From Lepagella muris (GTDB lineage Bacteria; Bacteroidota; Bacteroidia; Bacteroidales; Muribaculaceae): DNA of 64,000 nucleotides. Each line of letters opens with the position of its first letter. Within the stretch, counting starts at the first letter, position 1. Positions 25,083-34,708 of the stretch are shown here, one piece after another. The DNA is taken from NCBI RefSeq assembly GCF_004793975.1, contig NZ_SRYB01000001.1, forward strand, positions 1 through 64,000. The letters are read 5' to 3'. The notes beneath the pieces are model-generated. The model saw nothing but the letters and a program-made list of their open reading frames with translations, was not told where the DNA came from and made no database searches. A program made the position numbers and the translations under genes.

Positions 25083-26990
25083 ATGAAGCTATCGTCAGCT
25101 ATATGTGGATATGTGGCATGTGTATGTGCCATGATTTTATTGGTATTGTCATTGGTTATTGATCGGGCTGCGGCACGGCATGAGTCGGAGAAGGCAACCC
25201 GTATCACGCGCACTATTCAACATGAGACGCTTAATTCTGTCAAGACTCAGCTTGAGGCTGACGTGCCGATGAAGACTGTGCTTGACCAGCTTGTCGGACT
25301 GCATATTTATCCTGATAGCCGTTCGTTTATTTTTGATGGGGATCAGCCCTTCCAGGAGATGGATTATGCCGGAGATGAGAGGTTGCAGCGCGCCTTGCGT
25401 TCTGCCATAAATAATAAGGAAATATTTGAGGATGACAGCAAGATTAATCTGAATGGTAAAGACTATATCCTCAACAGATCCGCTATACCGCATACTAAGC
25501 TACAGATCTACACACTGACCCCGTATTCTTCCGTGACCGGCTCTTTCGTGCATCTGAAGAAACCGATTCTAATTCTGATTTCGGTCGGTTTTATCCTTAT
25601 GATGGTGGGGATAGTCATAGTGGTCAACGTCGGTATGCGTCCGCTGAAACGTCTTGCTGTCGCGGCTGACGAGATTGGTGCCGGAAATTTTGATGCACCA
25701 CTTCCTGAAAAGGTCATATATAGCGACGTGAAATGTCTTCGCGATGCAATGGAGCGTATGAAATCGTCACTCAGTGAGCTTATCGAGCAACGTGCTGCTG
25801 AGGCTGCCGAGAGCGGACGGATAAAGAGTGAACTGGAGATAGCAAGTGCACTCCAGCAGTCGATGCTTCCGAGTATGTCGCAGGTGAAGAAGATGAATGA
25901 TTGCGCCATTCAGAAGGGGGCGATATTGAAATCGGCACGTGAGGTGAGCGGAGATATGTTTGACTTCTATAAGGTATCCCCACGCCTTACTTATTTCATC
26001 ATAGACGATGTGAGTGGGAAGGGGGTGCCGGCTTCGCTCGTGATGGCTGCCACGAAATACCTTTTCCGCTTTGCCGTGAGTCAGAATCTGGGTCCAAAGG
26101 AGATTTGCAACTGCATTAACCGGATACTGAGTGAGGGGAATACCCGCTACATGTTTGTGACGGCTATTGTAGGGCTAATTGATGAGGAGAAACGATGTGT
26201 GACTTTGGCAAATGCAGGTCATAATCCACCGATAATGTTGCGAACCACTTCCGAAGGTGTTGACGGGGAGTACATCAAACTGACCCCATCCCTACCGTTG
26301 GGACTGATGGAGGATACCGTCTACTCTGAAACGGAACTGACTCTCTCTCCAGGTGATAACCTGTTGCTTTATACGGATGGTTTCGTTGAGGCTGAAAATG
26401 AGGATAGCGTGCAATTCGGTGAACAGGAGTTCCTGAAAATTGCAATTGAATATGCAGCGGAGGGAGCCTATCCGCAGCAGCTTGTGGAGAGATTGGCAGA
26501 TAGGGTTGAGGGTTTCTCCGGAAACAGGCTTAGTGATGACATGACCGCGCTGAGCATCAGTCTTCCCGCTAATGAGGAGGAGATCCGGTTGCAGCTTGGA
26601 TATGATAAGCATGAACTGGAGAGGATCGTGAATGTGGTCAGTGATGCCAAGATGCGCAACGGTTGGAGCGAAGCCGCCGAGATGCGCGTGAATTTGGTGA
26701 TAGAGGAATTGTTTGCAAATGTCATAATGCACTCCCATCCTCAAAATGCGACAGATAAGATCATAATCAGCATCCTTCCGGAGAAATCATCCGTGAAGGT
26801 TACTATAGAGAACACCGGTGAACGCTTTGACCCGCTCTCCGATGCCCCGACACCGGATTTAAGTTCGGATCTCGACGACCGTAATCCCGGTGGTCTTGGT
26901 CTGCATCTGGTATTCAATCTCTCTTACGACGTGAAATACAGATATGAGAATGGAACCAACATATTAACTCTAAATATAAAAACCGAATAA
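25083..26990 (+). CDS. Membrane SpoIIE-type phosphatase with HAMP and RsbW-like ATPase domain
   Basis: A 635-residue regulator. Order: membrane helix (~7-27), an extracytoplasmic sensor (~28-158), a second helix (~160-182, PILILISVGFILMMVGIVIV), HAMP (~182-235), a PP2C-type SpoIIE domain (~265-475) with metal residues in SGDMFDFY (Asp291, Asp294), VSGKGVPASLVMA, NAGHNPP and DDMTALSIS, then a histidine-kinase-like ATPase (~500-635) with N-box Glu541-Asn546 (EELFAN) and a GGLGLHLV glycine loop. SpoIIE/RsbU phosphatases remove phosphate from STAS partners, while RsbW-type ATPases add it. Having both in one chain, with a STAS gene 27 bases downstream, points to a sensor that sets STAS phosphorylation in both directions. 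GGAGG touches the ATG directly, too close to be an ordinary ribosome site. Confidence 0.93.
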   Translation: MKLSSAICGYVACVCAMILLVLSLVIDRAAARHESEKATRITRTIQHETLNSVKTQLEADVPMKTVLDQLVGLHIYPDSRSFIFDGDQPFQEMDYAGDERLQRALRSAINNKEIFEDDSKINLNGKDYILNRSAIPHTKLQIYTLTPYSSVTGSFVHLKKPILILISVGFILMMVGIVIVVNVGMRPLKRLAVAADEIGAGNFDAPLPEKVIYSDVKCLRDAMERMKSSLSELIEQRAAEAAESGRIKSELEIASALQQSMLPSMSQVKKMNDCAIQKGAILKSAREVSGDMFDFYKVSPRLTYFIIDDVSGKGVPASLVMAATKYLFRFAVSQNLGPKEICNCINRILSEGNTRYMFVTAIVGLIDEEKRCVTLANAGHNPPIMLRTTSEGVDGEYIKLTPSLPLGLMEDTVYSETELTLSPGDNLLLYTDGFVEAENEDSVQFGEQEFLKIAIEYAAEGAYPQQLVERLADRVEGFSGNRLSDDMTALSISLPANEEEIRLQLGYDKHELERIVNVVSDAKMRNGWSEAAEMRVNLVIEELFANVIMHSHPQNATDKIIISILPEKSSVKVTIENTGERFDPLSDAPTPDLSSDLDDRNPGGLGLHLVFNLSYDVKYRYENGTNILTLNIKTE

Positions 26991-27017
26991 TAAAAACTGA
27001 ATAATAAAAAACTAAAT

Positions 27018-27317
27018 ATGAATATAAATGTAACAAACACTCCCGATCTCCTCACAATAGCATTGGCAGGTCGTCTTGACACTGCCACATCCCCTGATTT
27101 TGATAATCAAGTGGCTCAATATCTCACTCCCGCAAACGTCAAGGATATAGTCATCGACTGCAGCGAACTGGAATATATCAGTAGTGCCGGATTACGGTCG
27201 CTGATAATCGTGCTGAAGGCTGCAAAGGGTGCCGGGCACACGGTAAGACTCACAGGCGTGAAGGAACAGATACGCACTGTCCTTGACATGACGGGTATCT
27301 CATCACTGTTTAAGTAA
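27018..27317 (+). CDS. STAS-domain anti-sigma-antagonist-like protein
   Basis: A 99-residue single STAS domain, like SpoIIAA and RsbV. The conserved strand-loop IDCSELEYISSAGLRSLIIV (about 46-65) holds the serine pair (Ser55/Ser56) where phosphorylation is expected. In partner switching, the unphosphorylated form binds an RsbW-like ATPase and the phosphorylated form lets go. Two such ATPase domains are coded in this operon, one in the SpoIIE protein and one fused to the MATE exporter, so either could be the partner. No sigma factor or other output is nearby. Confidence 0.93.
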   Translation: MNINVTNTPDLLTIALAGRLDTATSPDFDNQVAQYLTPANVKDIVIDCSELEYISSAGLRSLIIVLKAAKGAGHTVRLTGVKEQIRTVLDMTGISSLFK

Positions 27318-27445
27318 CTGAAGTTTCGCAAGCTGCACTTCAGAGGTTTATAGTTTAAGGTTTAAGATTCACGGAAATCTATGAATCTTTTCATTATACA
27401 AAATTTAATGATCATAAACCATAAACCATAAACTTTAAACCATAA
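27318..27445. repeat. Hairpins and ATAAACC words between STAS and NRPS genes
   Basis: Two small inverted repeats are seen (CTGAAGT at 27318-27324 with ACTTCAG at 27337-27343; AGATTCA with TGAATCT near 27366-27390), then tandem CATAAAC words (about 27411-27440). No T-run follows the hairpins. They may tune read-through or mRNA stability between the regulator pair and the NRPS; a separate NRPS promoter is not evident. Confidence 0.5.
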
Positions 27446-27466
27446 TTCCCCTAACTAACAACAGAC

Positions 27467-30400
27467 ATGTTAACTCAATCTCAATTAGGTATATATATTG
27501 ACAGCCTACAGAATGAGGCGTCAAATCCCTATCATAATCCGAGGCTTATGCTACTTCGCGGAGTGACTGACCCGCAGGCTCTCGCGGATGCTATAGGGAA
27601 GGTCATCGCCGCACACCCGGCAATATCAGCAGTAATCTCCCTTGACGATGACAGCAACCCCGTATGGCGACATGGTGCTCCCGTCAGTGTGGAGGTAGAG
27701 AGGGTGAGCCATGAGCAATTGATGAATAGCCTTGATGCGCTTATCCTTCCGTTTAATCTTGAAGGGGGTGCATTGAGCCGCATCAAGATATTTGATACCG
27801 ACCGCGGAATCTACCTCTTCATGGACTTTCACCATACTATCTATGACGGCGTTTCACGCAACATCTTCCTCCGTGATATTGCGCGTGCCCTAAATGGCGA
27901 GGAGTTGCAGCCGGAGGAGACGTCGATCTTCGATCTTGGCGAGGAGGAGGCGGCACGTCGCAAATCGGCTGACTATGAGCTTGACCGCGATGCATGGACC
28001 GAACTGCTGAAAGGGGCGGAGACTGAGACGGATCTGATCCCGGATGTCAACACTCCGGCTACCGGAGAATATGCACAGTTGCACCATGACATGGGAATTG
28101 ATGCTGCCGACTATGAGGCATACGCGAAACGCATGGGTATGCCGCGCAGCGTGCCCGCGACAGCCGTATTCTCCCTCCTTATAAGCCGTCTGTATCGTCG
28201 TGATGACGTGACGTTTGCCACAATATATCATGGTCGCGACAACAGCCGTTATGACCATACCTTCGCCATGATGGTGCGTTCCCTCCCCGTCAGGGCAATC
28301 ATTACGAAAGAGACAACAGTGGCATCCCTCTTGGAGCAGGTGAAGAGAAATTTGGGCATAGTGCGTAAACATTCACTCTATTCATTTGCGGAAGCCGCTC
28401 AGGATTTTGGCATCAACTCCGACCTGATATTCGCCTATCAGGGTGAATACAACCGTCTGGCGGAGATAGCAGGGTATGAGCCGGAGCAGGTGCCGTTGAA
28501 ATTCACTGCGACGGGTGCGAAGATAACCCTCAATCTCAACATCATAAACGGACGGCTGGTGCTTACCGGCGATTATCGTGCCGACTTATATTCATCCCAC
28601 TTCATGCAGGCATTCGCATCGGCTTATTCCGAACTACTGCGCTCGATGATGCGTAGCAGCGGGGATACTCTGACGGGCACATTGTCATCAACAGATGAGG
28701 CTGAGATGAGGAAACTCGAACGCTTTTGGTATGGCGGCGAGGGGATCATATCCGACAAGAGCGCGACAATACCCTCACTCTTTGCAGAAAGTGCGCGGCG
28801 CAATCCGGATAACGTGGCGGTGGTGTATGATGGCAGAAGTCTTACGTATCGCGAACTCGATTCAATCACCGATGCACTTGCAGCTGAACTCATTGACCGC
28901 TTTGGCATACGCCGTGGCGACCGTGTGGGTGTTATGATCGAGAGGTCGGAACTGATGGCGGTGTATCCGCTTGCCATAATGAAGGCGGGGGCTGCATATA
29001 TGCCGCTTGACCCGCACTTCCCGCAGGAACGACTTGAATTTATGGTGGAGGATGCCGGTCTTGACCTGATCCTTGCCGACACCGGGATTGTGGCGGAGAA
29101 ACTTCCGGCATATAGCGGACGGGTGTTTGAAGCGTCGTCGCTTGCCGGTCTTCCGAAGGATGCGGCAAAGGTTGATATGTCGGAGTCGGAGTTGCCGATG
29201 GTGATACTCTATACTTCCGGCTCGACCGGTAAACCTAAAGGAGTTGAGCTTACGCAGCATAATATCGTGAATTTCTGTGGGGCATACATAGAGATGACCG
29301 GACTTTGCGCCACCGATCGCACCGGCGCGTATGCCGCCTTTGGCTTCGATGCCCATATAATGGACCTTTATCCTACGCTCATCAGCGGCGCGACGGTGCA
29401 TATCTTCAGCGTGGAGCTGCGTATGGACCTCACGGCTATGCACGACTATATCGAGACTCAGGGTATCACCGTTATGTTCATGACCACTCAGATAGCATGG
29501 CAGATGGCCACGCTATTTGACTTCACCACGTTGCGCATCCTGTCGGGTGGCGGCGAGAAACTTCCTCCGTTGAATCCGCTCCCTTACCGCTTCTGTAATG
29601 CCTACGGTCCGACGGAGTGCTCGGTGTTTGCCACTGCCTTTGAGGTGACAGCCCCGACCGACGGAAGAATCATAGGGCGTCCGATACCGGGTTATGAGGT
29701 GCGCATACTTGACCGCGACCTAAATCCGCTCCCCGCCGGACTTACCGGTGAGATCGTAATCATGGGCGACGGGGTAGGTGTGGGCTATCTTAACCGTCCG
29801 GACCTTACCGCTGAGAAATTCATCACGATTGATGGCGTGAAGGCATACCGCACAGGGGATCAGGGTCGCTACACTGCCGATGGTGAGATAGAGTTCATCG
29901 GTCGTATGGATGGCATGGTCAAACTGCGTGGACTCCGCATCGAGCTTGGCGAGATCGAGGCTGTTGCCACCAGACATGAGGCTGTCAAGGCTTTCTGTGC
30001 TGTGGTGAAGGAGATTGGCGGCGCACAGAACCTTGTGGGTTACTACACCACGAAGGATGGTGCCGCGCTGGATGCCGAGGCATTGCGCGCATTTATGTCG
30101 GAATCGCTCACCGAGTTTATGGTGCCCTCCGTCATAATGCCATTGAAGGAGATGCCGTTGACCCCCAACGGTAAGATCGACCGCCGGGCGTTGCCTGTGC
30201 CGGAGGTTGCCGCTACCGAGATAGTGAAACCGGAGGGTGAGAGTGAGACTGCATTGTTCCGACTCGCTGCCGATGTGTTGGGTCATACCGATTTCGGCGT
30301 AACCACCAACCTGCTCTCCGTAGGTCTGACCTCGCTTATGGCGATGCGCCTTGTGGCTGCAATCATGAAGGAGAGAGGGGTGAAAATCACTGCAAAGACC

Positions 30401-33400
30401 ATAATGTCTGACCCCACGATAAGTGGTATCGCTTCCGCTGTCGGCAATGCCGATGCGGTCAGCACTCCGGCTGCCGAGTCCCCTCGTCAGCTGCGACGTT
30501 ACTATCCGCTTACAGAGAATCAGCGCGGCGTCTACATTGATTGGGAGATGAACCGCCGCGCCCTGCAATATAATATTCCTCAGGCATTCCGTTTTGCCGA
30601 CGGCACCGACCCCCTGCGTCTGCGTGAGTCCGTAATTTCGGTATTGAAGGCGCATCCCGGACTGCTGACAAGGCTCACCGTGCGTAATGGCGACGTGATG
30701 CAGATGCGTTGCGACGAGATGCCGGAGATTGCCATAACGGAACTTGATAAACGCCCCGACTCACAATTCTTCCAGCAGAAGATAGTGCCTTTCGACCTTC
30801 TCAGCCAGCCGCTGATACGATGCGAGATATTCACATACGGCAAAGAGGTGTATATGCTTCTCGACGTACACCATATCATCTTCGACGGCGTGTCGGCGAT
30901 GGTGTTCAGCAATGACCTTGTGCGTGCATATTCCGGTGAGAAACTCACTCCGGAGAGCTACACGGCACTTGATCGTGCGCTTGACGAGCGTGAGCTGATG
31001 GCAGGCGACGATGCAGACAAGGCCCGCGAATGGTTTGACTCATTGATCGGCGATTCCGAACCGACGTCATATCCCCACAGCCGCACTCCCGAATCAAGCA
31101 TATCGGGAGCGATGGGGCGTATCAGGCTACTTATGGACTCTACGGAGATAAAACGTTTCTGTTCCGCCAACGGTCTGACGCCAAGCAACTTCCTTCTTAG
31201 TTCATTCCTACAGTTGCTTCACCGCCTTATCCGTGAAGAGTCGGTGCAGATCGTGACGGTCAATAACGGGCGTGCCGATATGCGCCTGCTCAACGATACG
31301 GGTATGTTTGTCAAGACTCTCCCTGTTGTGTCGCGTTGCAAGAAGCCGGATATGACGCCCGCCGAGTTTGCCAAGGGTGTGCAGGAGCAGTTCCTCACAT
31401 CACAGGATTACGACTTCTATCCCTTCACCGAACTTGTGAGCAGCAAGGGTGTTCGTCCCGAAATCATGTACGTGTTTGAGGGTGGCATATCAAGTGTCAC
31501 AGAGGGGGCACTCCCGTCGGAGAAACTGCTGTTGAGTCTTGACACCGCCAAGGTGCCTCTGACGGTGCTGATATTCGAGCCTAATGCCGGGGAATATGAG
31601 ATAGTGGTGGAATACGACAAGTCGCTTTATGCTCATAACGACATGGAGTTGTTGGCTACGATGATGCGTACTCTCACGCTGAGTCTGCCGGAAGCCGCCA
31701 CCGTTGCTGACGGCAAGATGGTCAACGATGAGCAGGCGAGAGTGCTTTCACAGGTGCGCGACGGTATGCATTGCGACGTGCCATATACTACGTTCCACCG
31801 CGAGATGGAGAACCGTTGCGACGAGACTCCCGATGCTCCGGCTGTCATAGCCTGCGACAAGCGTATGACCTACCGCGAGTTTGATGATGAGTGCAACCGC
31901 ATAGCGAATGCACTGATTAAGCGTGGTGTGAAGCCGGGCGACAGGATCGTGATCCTTCTGCCGCGCCGCTCATATCTCATCAGCAGCATCTACGGCGCGA
32001 TGAAGACGGGTTCAGCCTATATACCCTGTGATCCGGAATATCCGGTTGACCGCATACGTCTCATCACGGAGGATAGCGACGCACGCTACATAATCACCAC
32101 TGCCGACAAGGTTGATTCATATCCCGGCAAGGCGATCGACATAGAGGAGCTTCTGAAGGAGACCGACACCACACGCCCCGGCATATATCCGGAGGGTGAG
32201 TCGGTGGCATATATGATCTATACTTCCGGTTCGACGGGTCGTCCTAAGGGTGTCATGATTCCGCAGCGAGCCATCTGTAACTACGTCTACGGCTATCGCG
32301 AACTCTTCTACCGCAACCGTCCGGAAGTCAAGACAGAGATGCTGATTGTGACCATATCGTTTGATGCGTCGCTCAATAATTTGGGCGTGTCGCTCACGAG
32401 CGGTCATGCACTTGTGCTTGCCAACGAGGAGGAGTGCAAGGATGTGGTGCTTCTCTCCAAACTGATGCTTGAAAATCATGTTGACTCAGCCGACGTCACA
32501 CCAAGCCGCCTTGATGCAATGCTCGAATTGCCGGAGTTCCGTCAGGCAATATCGCAATGCAAGCATCTCAATATCGGAGGTGAGGGCTTTGGCTCGGCAT
32601 TGATCAACAAGCTGTTTGCCGCCGGATTCGAGGGTATGGCGGTGAATGAATATGGTCCGACAGAGACCACTGTCGGCAGCAATCAGGCGAGTCTGCGACC
32701 CGATTCTCCGGTGGTTGCCGGTCCGCCGTTCGTCAATTTCCGCCAGCGTATCGTCGACGCATGGGGCTCTGAACTCCCCGTCGGTGCGCAAGGTGAATTG
32801 TATATCTTCGGGCGAGGTTTGGGCTTAGGCTACAATAATCTTCCCGAAAAGACAGCCGAGGCATACATAGATTTTCATGGAGAACGCGGCTACCGCACCG
32901 GCGACCTTGCCGGAATGACTCCGGAGGGGGACGTGGTTATAGCCGGGCGTATCGACCATCAGGTGAAACTTCGCGGACTCCGTATCGAGCTTGGCGAGAT
33001 TGAGGCTGTCGCATCACGTTTCGAGGGTATCAAGCAGGTGGCTGCGGCTGTCAGGGAGATGAACAAGATACAGCATCTCTGCCTATACTACACGCGCAGC
33101 AGCGATTCAATCGACAAGGAGGCTCTGCGTGCTCATCTCGCATCATATCTGACCGAGTATATGGTGCCGGATGCCTATACCGAGATTGAGAAGATGCCAT
33201 TGACCCCCAACGGCAAGATCAACCGTAAGGCTCTTCCCGACCCGGAGGTGGCACCTCTGACCGAATATGTAGAGCCGGAAGAGGGACTTGAAGCCGACAT
33301 AGCCGCTACCTTCGCCAAGATTCTCAATTCCGAGCGTATCGGTGCGAATGATGATTTCTTCAGCATAGGTGGCACGTCGATCAGTGCGATAAAGGTGGTT

Positions 33401-34708
33401 GCAGCTTTGGCGGGTGCCGGGCATCAGATCACGTATAAGAACGTGTTTGAGTTCCGTACCCCGCGTGAGCTTAGCCGCCATATCCTCGGCAGGAAGTCAG
33501 ACGAGGGGAAGGCACAGGTGGCAGAGAGCGGAAGTGTCTCTGAGTTTGCGTCGGTGCTTGACACCAACACCCTTGATGCGTTGCGCAATGGCGAGCGTCA
33601 GAGGATGCACAATGTGCTGCTGACCGGAGCGACAGGTTTCATGGGTATCCACATGCTTTGCGAACTGCTGAAAGACCCGACGGTCAAAGTGATTTGCGCC
33701 ATACGGCGTAAGAAGGGTATCTCGGCGGAGACACGACTCCGCACACTTCTCTTCTACTATTTTAACCGTACATTTGAGGAGTGTTTTGAATCGGGTCGTC
33801 TGAGTGTCATTGAGCTTGACGTGACCAAACCGATACCGGCAGATGAGTTGCCCGCCGACATCGACACGGTGATTAACTGTGCCGCAAATGTGAAGCATTT
33901 CTCGGCGTGCAATGATATTGAGATGGTCAATGTGGAGAGCGTGAGGAATCTGATTGAATATTGCCTTGCATCGGGTGCGCGTCTGGTGCACGTATCCACA
34001 GTCAGCGTGGCAGGGGAGAGTCTTAACGGCTATCCCGACCCGTCGATACTTCTTGATGAGCATAAACTCGACTTCGGGCAGAGCCTTGCCAATCAGTATG
34101 TAAGCTCAAAATATGAGGCAGAGCGGCTTGTGCTCACCAACGCACGCGACCGTGGACTTAATGCGAAGATAATGCGCGTGGGCAACCTGTCGGCACGAAG
34201 CAGTGACGGCGAGTTCCAGATCAACTTCCGTAGCAACGCCTTCATGGGCAAGTTGCGTGCTTACGCCGTGCTTGGGTGTGCACCCTATGCCGTGCTTGAT
34301 GCGCCGTGTGAGTTCTCGCCGATAGATGAGGTGTGCCGTGCGATACTTGCGCTTGCCGCCACTCCGAAGGAGATGAGGGTGTTCCAGCCGTGCAACAACC
34401 ATCGTCTGCCACTTGGCGACGTACTTCATCTGCTGTCGGAGATCGGTATCAAGGTTAAGCCGGTGGAGAGCGACGAGTTTATCCGCGTGCGTTCGGAGGC
34501 TATGGGCGATATTGACAAGGTGGAGGCACTGCAGCCACTCATGGCATACGAGTCGGAGGCGTCGTCTCATTCCACGTTCATCCGTTATGACGCAAGCTAT
34601 ACGAATCAGGTGCTCTATCGCCTCGGTTTCCGTTGGAACTATACCTCCCACGATTATGTGAAACAATTCCTGAAGGCGATTGAGTCACTAAATTTCTTTG
34701 CGTTATGA
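27467..34708 (+). CDS. Two-module nonribosomal peptide synthetase with terminal reductase
   Basis: A 2413-residue synthetase. Domains: C1 (1-420, active HHTIYDG at 122-128), A1 (~435-907; YTSGSTGKPKG 582-592, NAYGPTE 711-717, YRTGD 794-798, PLTPNGKIDR 897-906), carrier T1 (~922-995, Ser956 in VGLTSL), C2 (~1008-1435, HHIIFDG 1135-1141), A2 (~1443-1920; YTSGSTGRPKG 1585-1595, NEYGPTE 1727-1733, YRTGD 1809-1813), T2 (~1935-2008, Ser1971 in IGGTS), and a thioester reductase (~2047-2410; GATGFMG 2054-2060, Tyr2211 and Lys2215 of YxxxK). It joins two amino acids and releases an aldehyde or alcohol using NAD(P)H. A leading C domain suggests an acyl starter or an incoming partner. By hand alignment the binding-pocket residues read DAMFSGAVF for A1 and DANDNGEVG for A2; I cannot assign substrates. 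T1 lacks the usual GGxS. The stop overlaps the exporter start by 4 bases. Confidence 0.96.
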   Translation: MLTQSQLGIYIDSLQNEASNPYHNPRLMLLRGVTDPQALADAIGKVIAAHPAISAVISLDDDSNPVWRHGAPVSVEVERVSHEQLMNSLDALILPFNLEGGALSRIKIFDTDRGIYLFMDFHHTIYDGVSRNIFLRDIARALNGEELQPEETSIFDLGEEEAARRKSADYELDRDAWTELLKGAETETDLIPDVNTPATGEYAQLHHDMGIDAADYEAYAKRMGMPRSVPATAVFSLLISRLYRRDDVTFATIYHGRDNSRYDHTFAMMVRSLPVRAIITKETTVASLLEQVKRNLGIVRKHSLYSFAEAAQDFGINSDLIFAYQGEYNRLAEIAGYEPEQVPLKFTATGAKITLNLNIINGRLVLTGDYRADLYSSHFMQAFASAYSELLRSMMRSSGDTLTGTLSSTDEAEMRKLERFWYGGEGIISDKSATIPSLFAESARRNPDNVAVVYDGRSLTYRELDSITDALAAELIDRFGIRRGDRVGVMIERSELMAVYPLAIMKAGAAYMPLDPHFPQERLEFMVEDAGLDLILADTGIVAEKLPAYSGRVFEASSLAGLPKDAAKVDMSESELPMVILYTSGSTGKPKGVELTQHNIVNFCGAYIEMTGLCATDRTGAYAAFGFDAHIMDLYPTLISGATVHIFSVELRMDLTAMHDYIETQGITVMFMTTQIAWQMATLFDFTTLRILSGGGEKLPPLNPLPYRFCNAYGPTECSVFATAFEVTAPTDGRIIGRPIPGYEVRILDRDLNPLPAGLTGEIVIMGDGVGVGYLNRPDLTAEKFITIDGVKAYRTGDQGRYTADGEIEFIGRMDGMVKLRGLRIELGEIEAVATRHEAVKAFCAVVKEIGGAQNLVGYYTTKDGAALDAEALRAFMSESLTEFMVPSVIMPLKEMPLTPNGKIDRRALPVPEVAATEIVKPEGESETALFRLAADVLGHTDFGVTTNLLSVGLTSLMAMRLVAAIMKERGVKITAKTIMSDPTISGIASAVGNADAVSTPAAESPRQLRRYYPLTENQRGVYIDWEMNRRALQYNIPQAFRFADGTDPLRLRESVISVLKAHPGLLTRLTVRNGDVMQMRCDEMPEIAITELDKRPDSQFFQQKIVPFDLLSQPLIRCEIFTYGKEVYMLLDVHHIIFDGVSAMVFSNDLVRAYSGEKLTPESYTALDRALDERELMAGDDADKAREWFDSLIGDSEPTSYPHSRTPESSISGAMGRIRLLMDSTEIKRFCSANGLTPSNFLLSSFLQLLHRLIREESVQIVTVNNGRADMRLLNDTGMFVKTLPVVSRCKKPDMTPAEFAKGVQEQFLTSQDYDFYPFTELVSSKGVRPEIMYVFEGGISSVTEGALPSEKLLLSLDTAKVPLTVLIFEPNAGEYEIVVEYDKSLYAHNDMELLATMMRTLTLSLPEAATVADGKMVNDEQARVLSQVRDGMHCDVPYTTFHREMENRCDETPDAPAVIACDKRMTYREFDDECNRIANALIKRGVKPGDRIVILLPRRSYLISSIYGAMKTGSAYIPCDPEYPVDRIRLITEDSDARYIITTADKVDSYPGKAIDIEELLKETDTTRPGIYPEGESVAYMIYTSGSTGRPKGVMIPQRAICNYVYGYRELFYRNRPEVKTEMLIVTISFDASLNNLGVSLTSGHALVLANEEECKDVVLLSKLMLENHVDSADVTPSRLDAMLELPEFRQAISQCKHLNIGGEGFGSALINKLFAAGFEGMAVNEYGPTETTVGSNQASLRPDSPVVAGPPFVNFRQRIVDAWGSELPVGAQGELYIFGRGLGLGYNNLPEKTAEAYIDFHGERGYRTGDLAGMTPEGDVVIAGRIDHQVKLRGLRIELGEIEAVASRFEGIKQVAAAVREMNKIQHLCLYYTRSSDSIDKEALRAHLASYLTEYMVPDAYTEIEKMPLTPNGKINRKALPDPEVAPLTEYVEPEEGLEADIAATFAKILNSERIGANDDFFSIGGTSISAIKVVAALAGAGHQITYKNVFEFRTPRELSRHILGRKSDEGKAQVAESGSVSEFASVLDTNTLDALRNGERQRMHNVLLTGATGFMGIHMLCELLKDPTVKVICAIRRKKGISAETRLRTLLFYYFNRTFEECFESGRLSVIELDVTKPIPADELPADIDTVINCAANVKHFSACNDIEMVNVESVRNLIEYCLASGARLVHVSTVSVAGESLNGYPDPSILLDEHKLDFGQSLANQYVSSKYEAERLVLTNARDRGLNAKIMRVGNLSARSSDGEFQINFRSNAFMGKLRAYAVLGCAPYAVLDAPCEFSPIDEVCRAILALAATPKEMRVFQPCNNHRLPLGDVLHLLSEIGIKVKPVESDEFIRVRSEAMGDIDKVEALQPLMAYESEASSHSTFIRYDASYTNQVLYRLGFRWNYTSHDYVKQFLKAIESLNFFAL

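Noticed and set aside
29720..30655. 311-codon minus-strand open frame inside the NRPS gene
   Set aside because: It overlaps conserved A-domain and carrier motifs on the plus strand, and its own translation matches nothing.
27467..34708. Polyketide or fatty-acid modules in the large synthetase
   Set aside because: No ketosynthase or acyltransferase motifs are seen; all domains are C, A, T and a terminal reductase.
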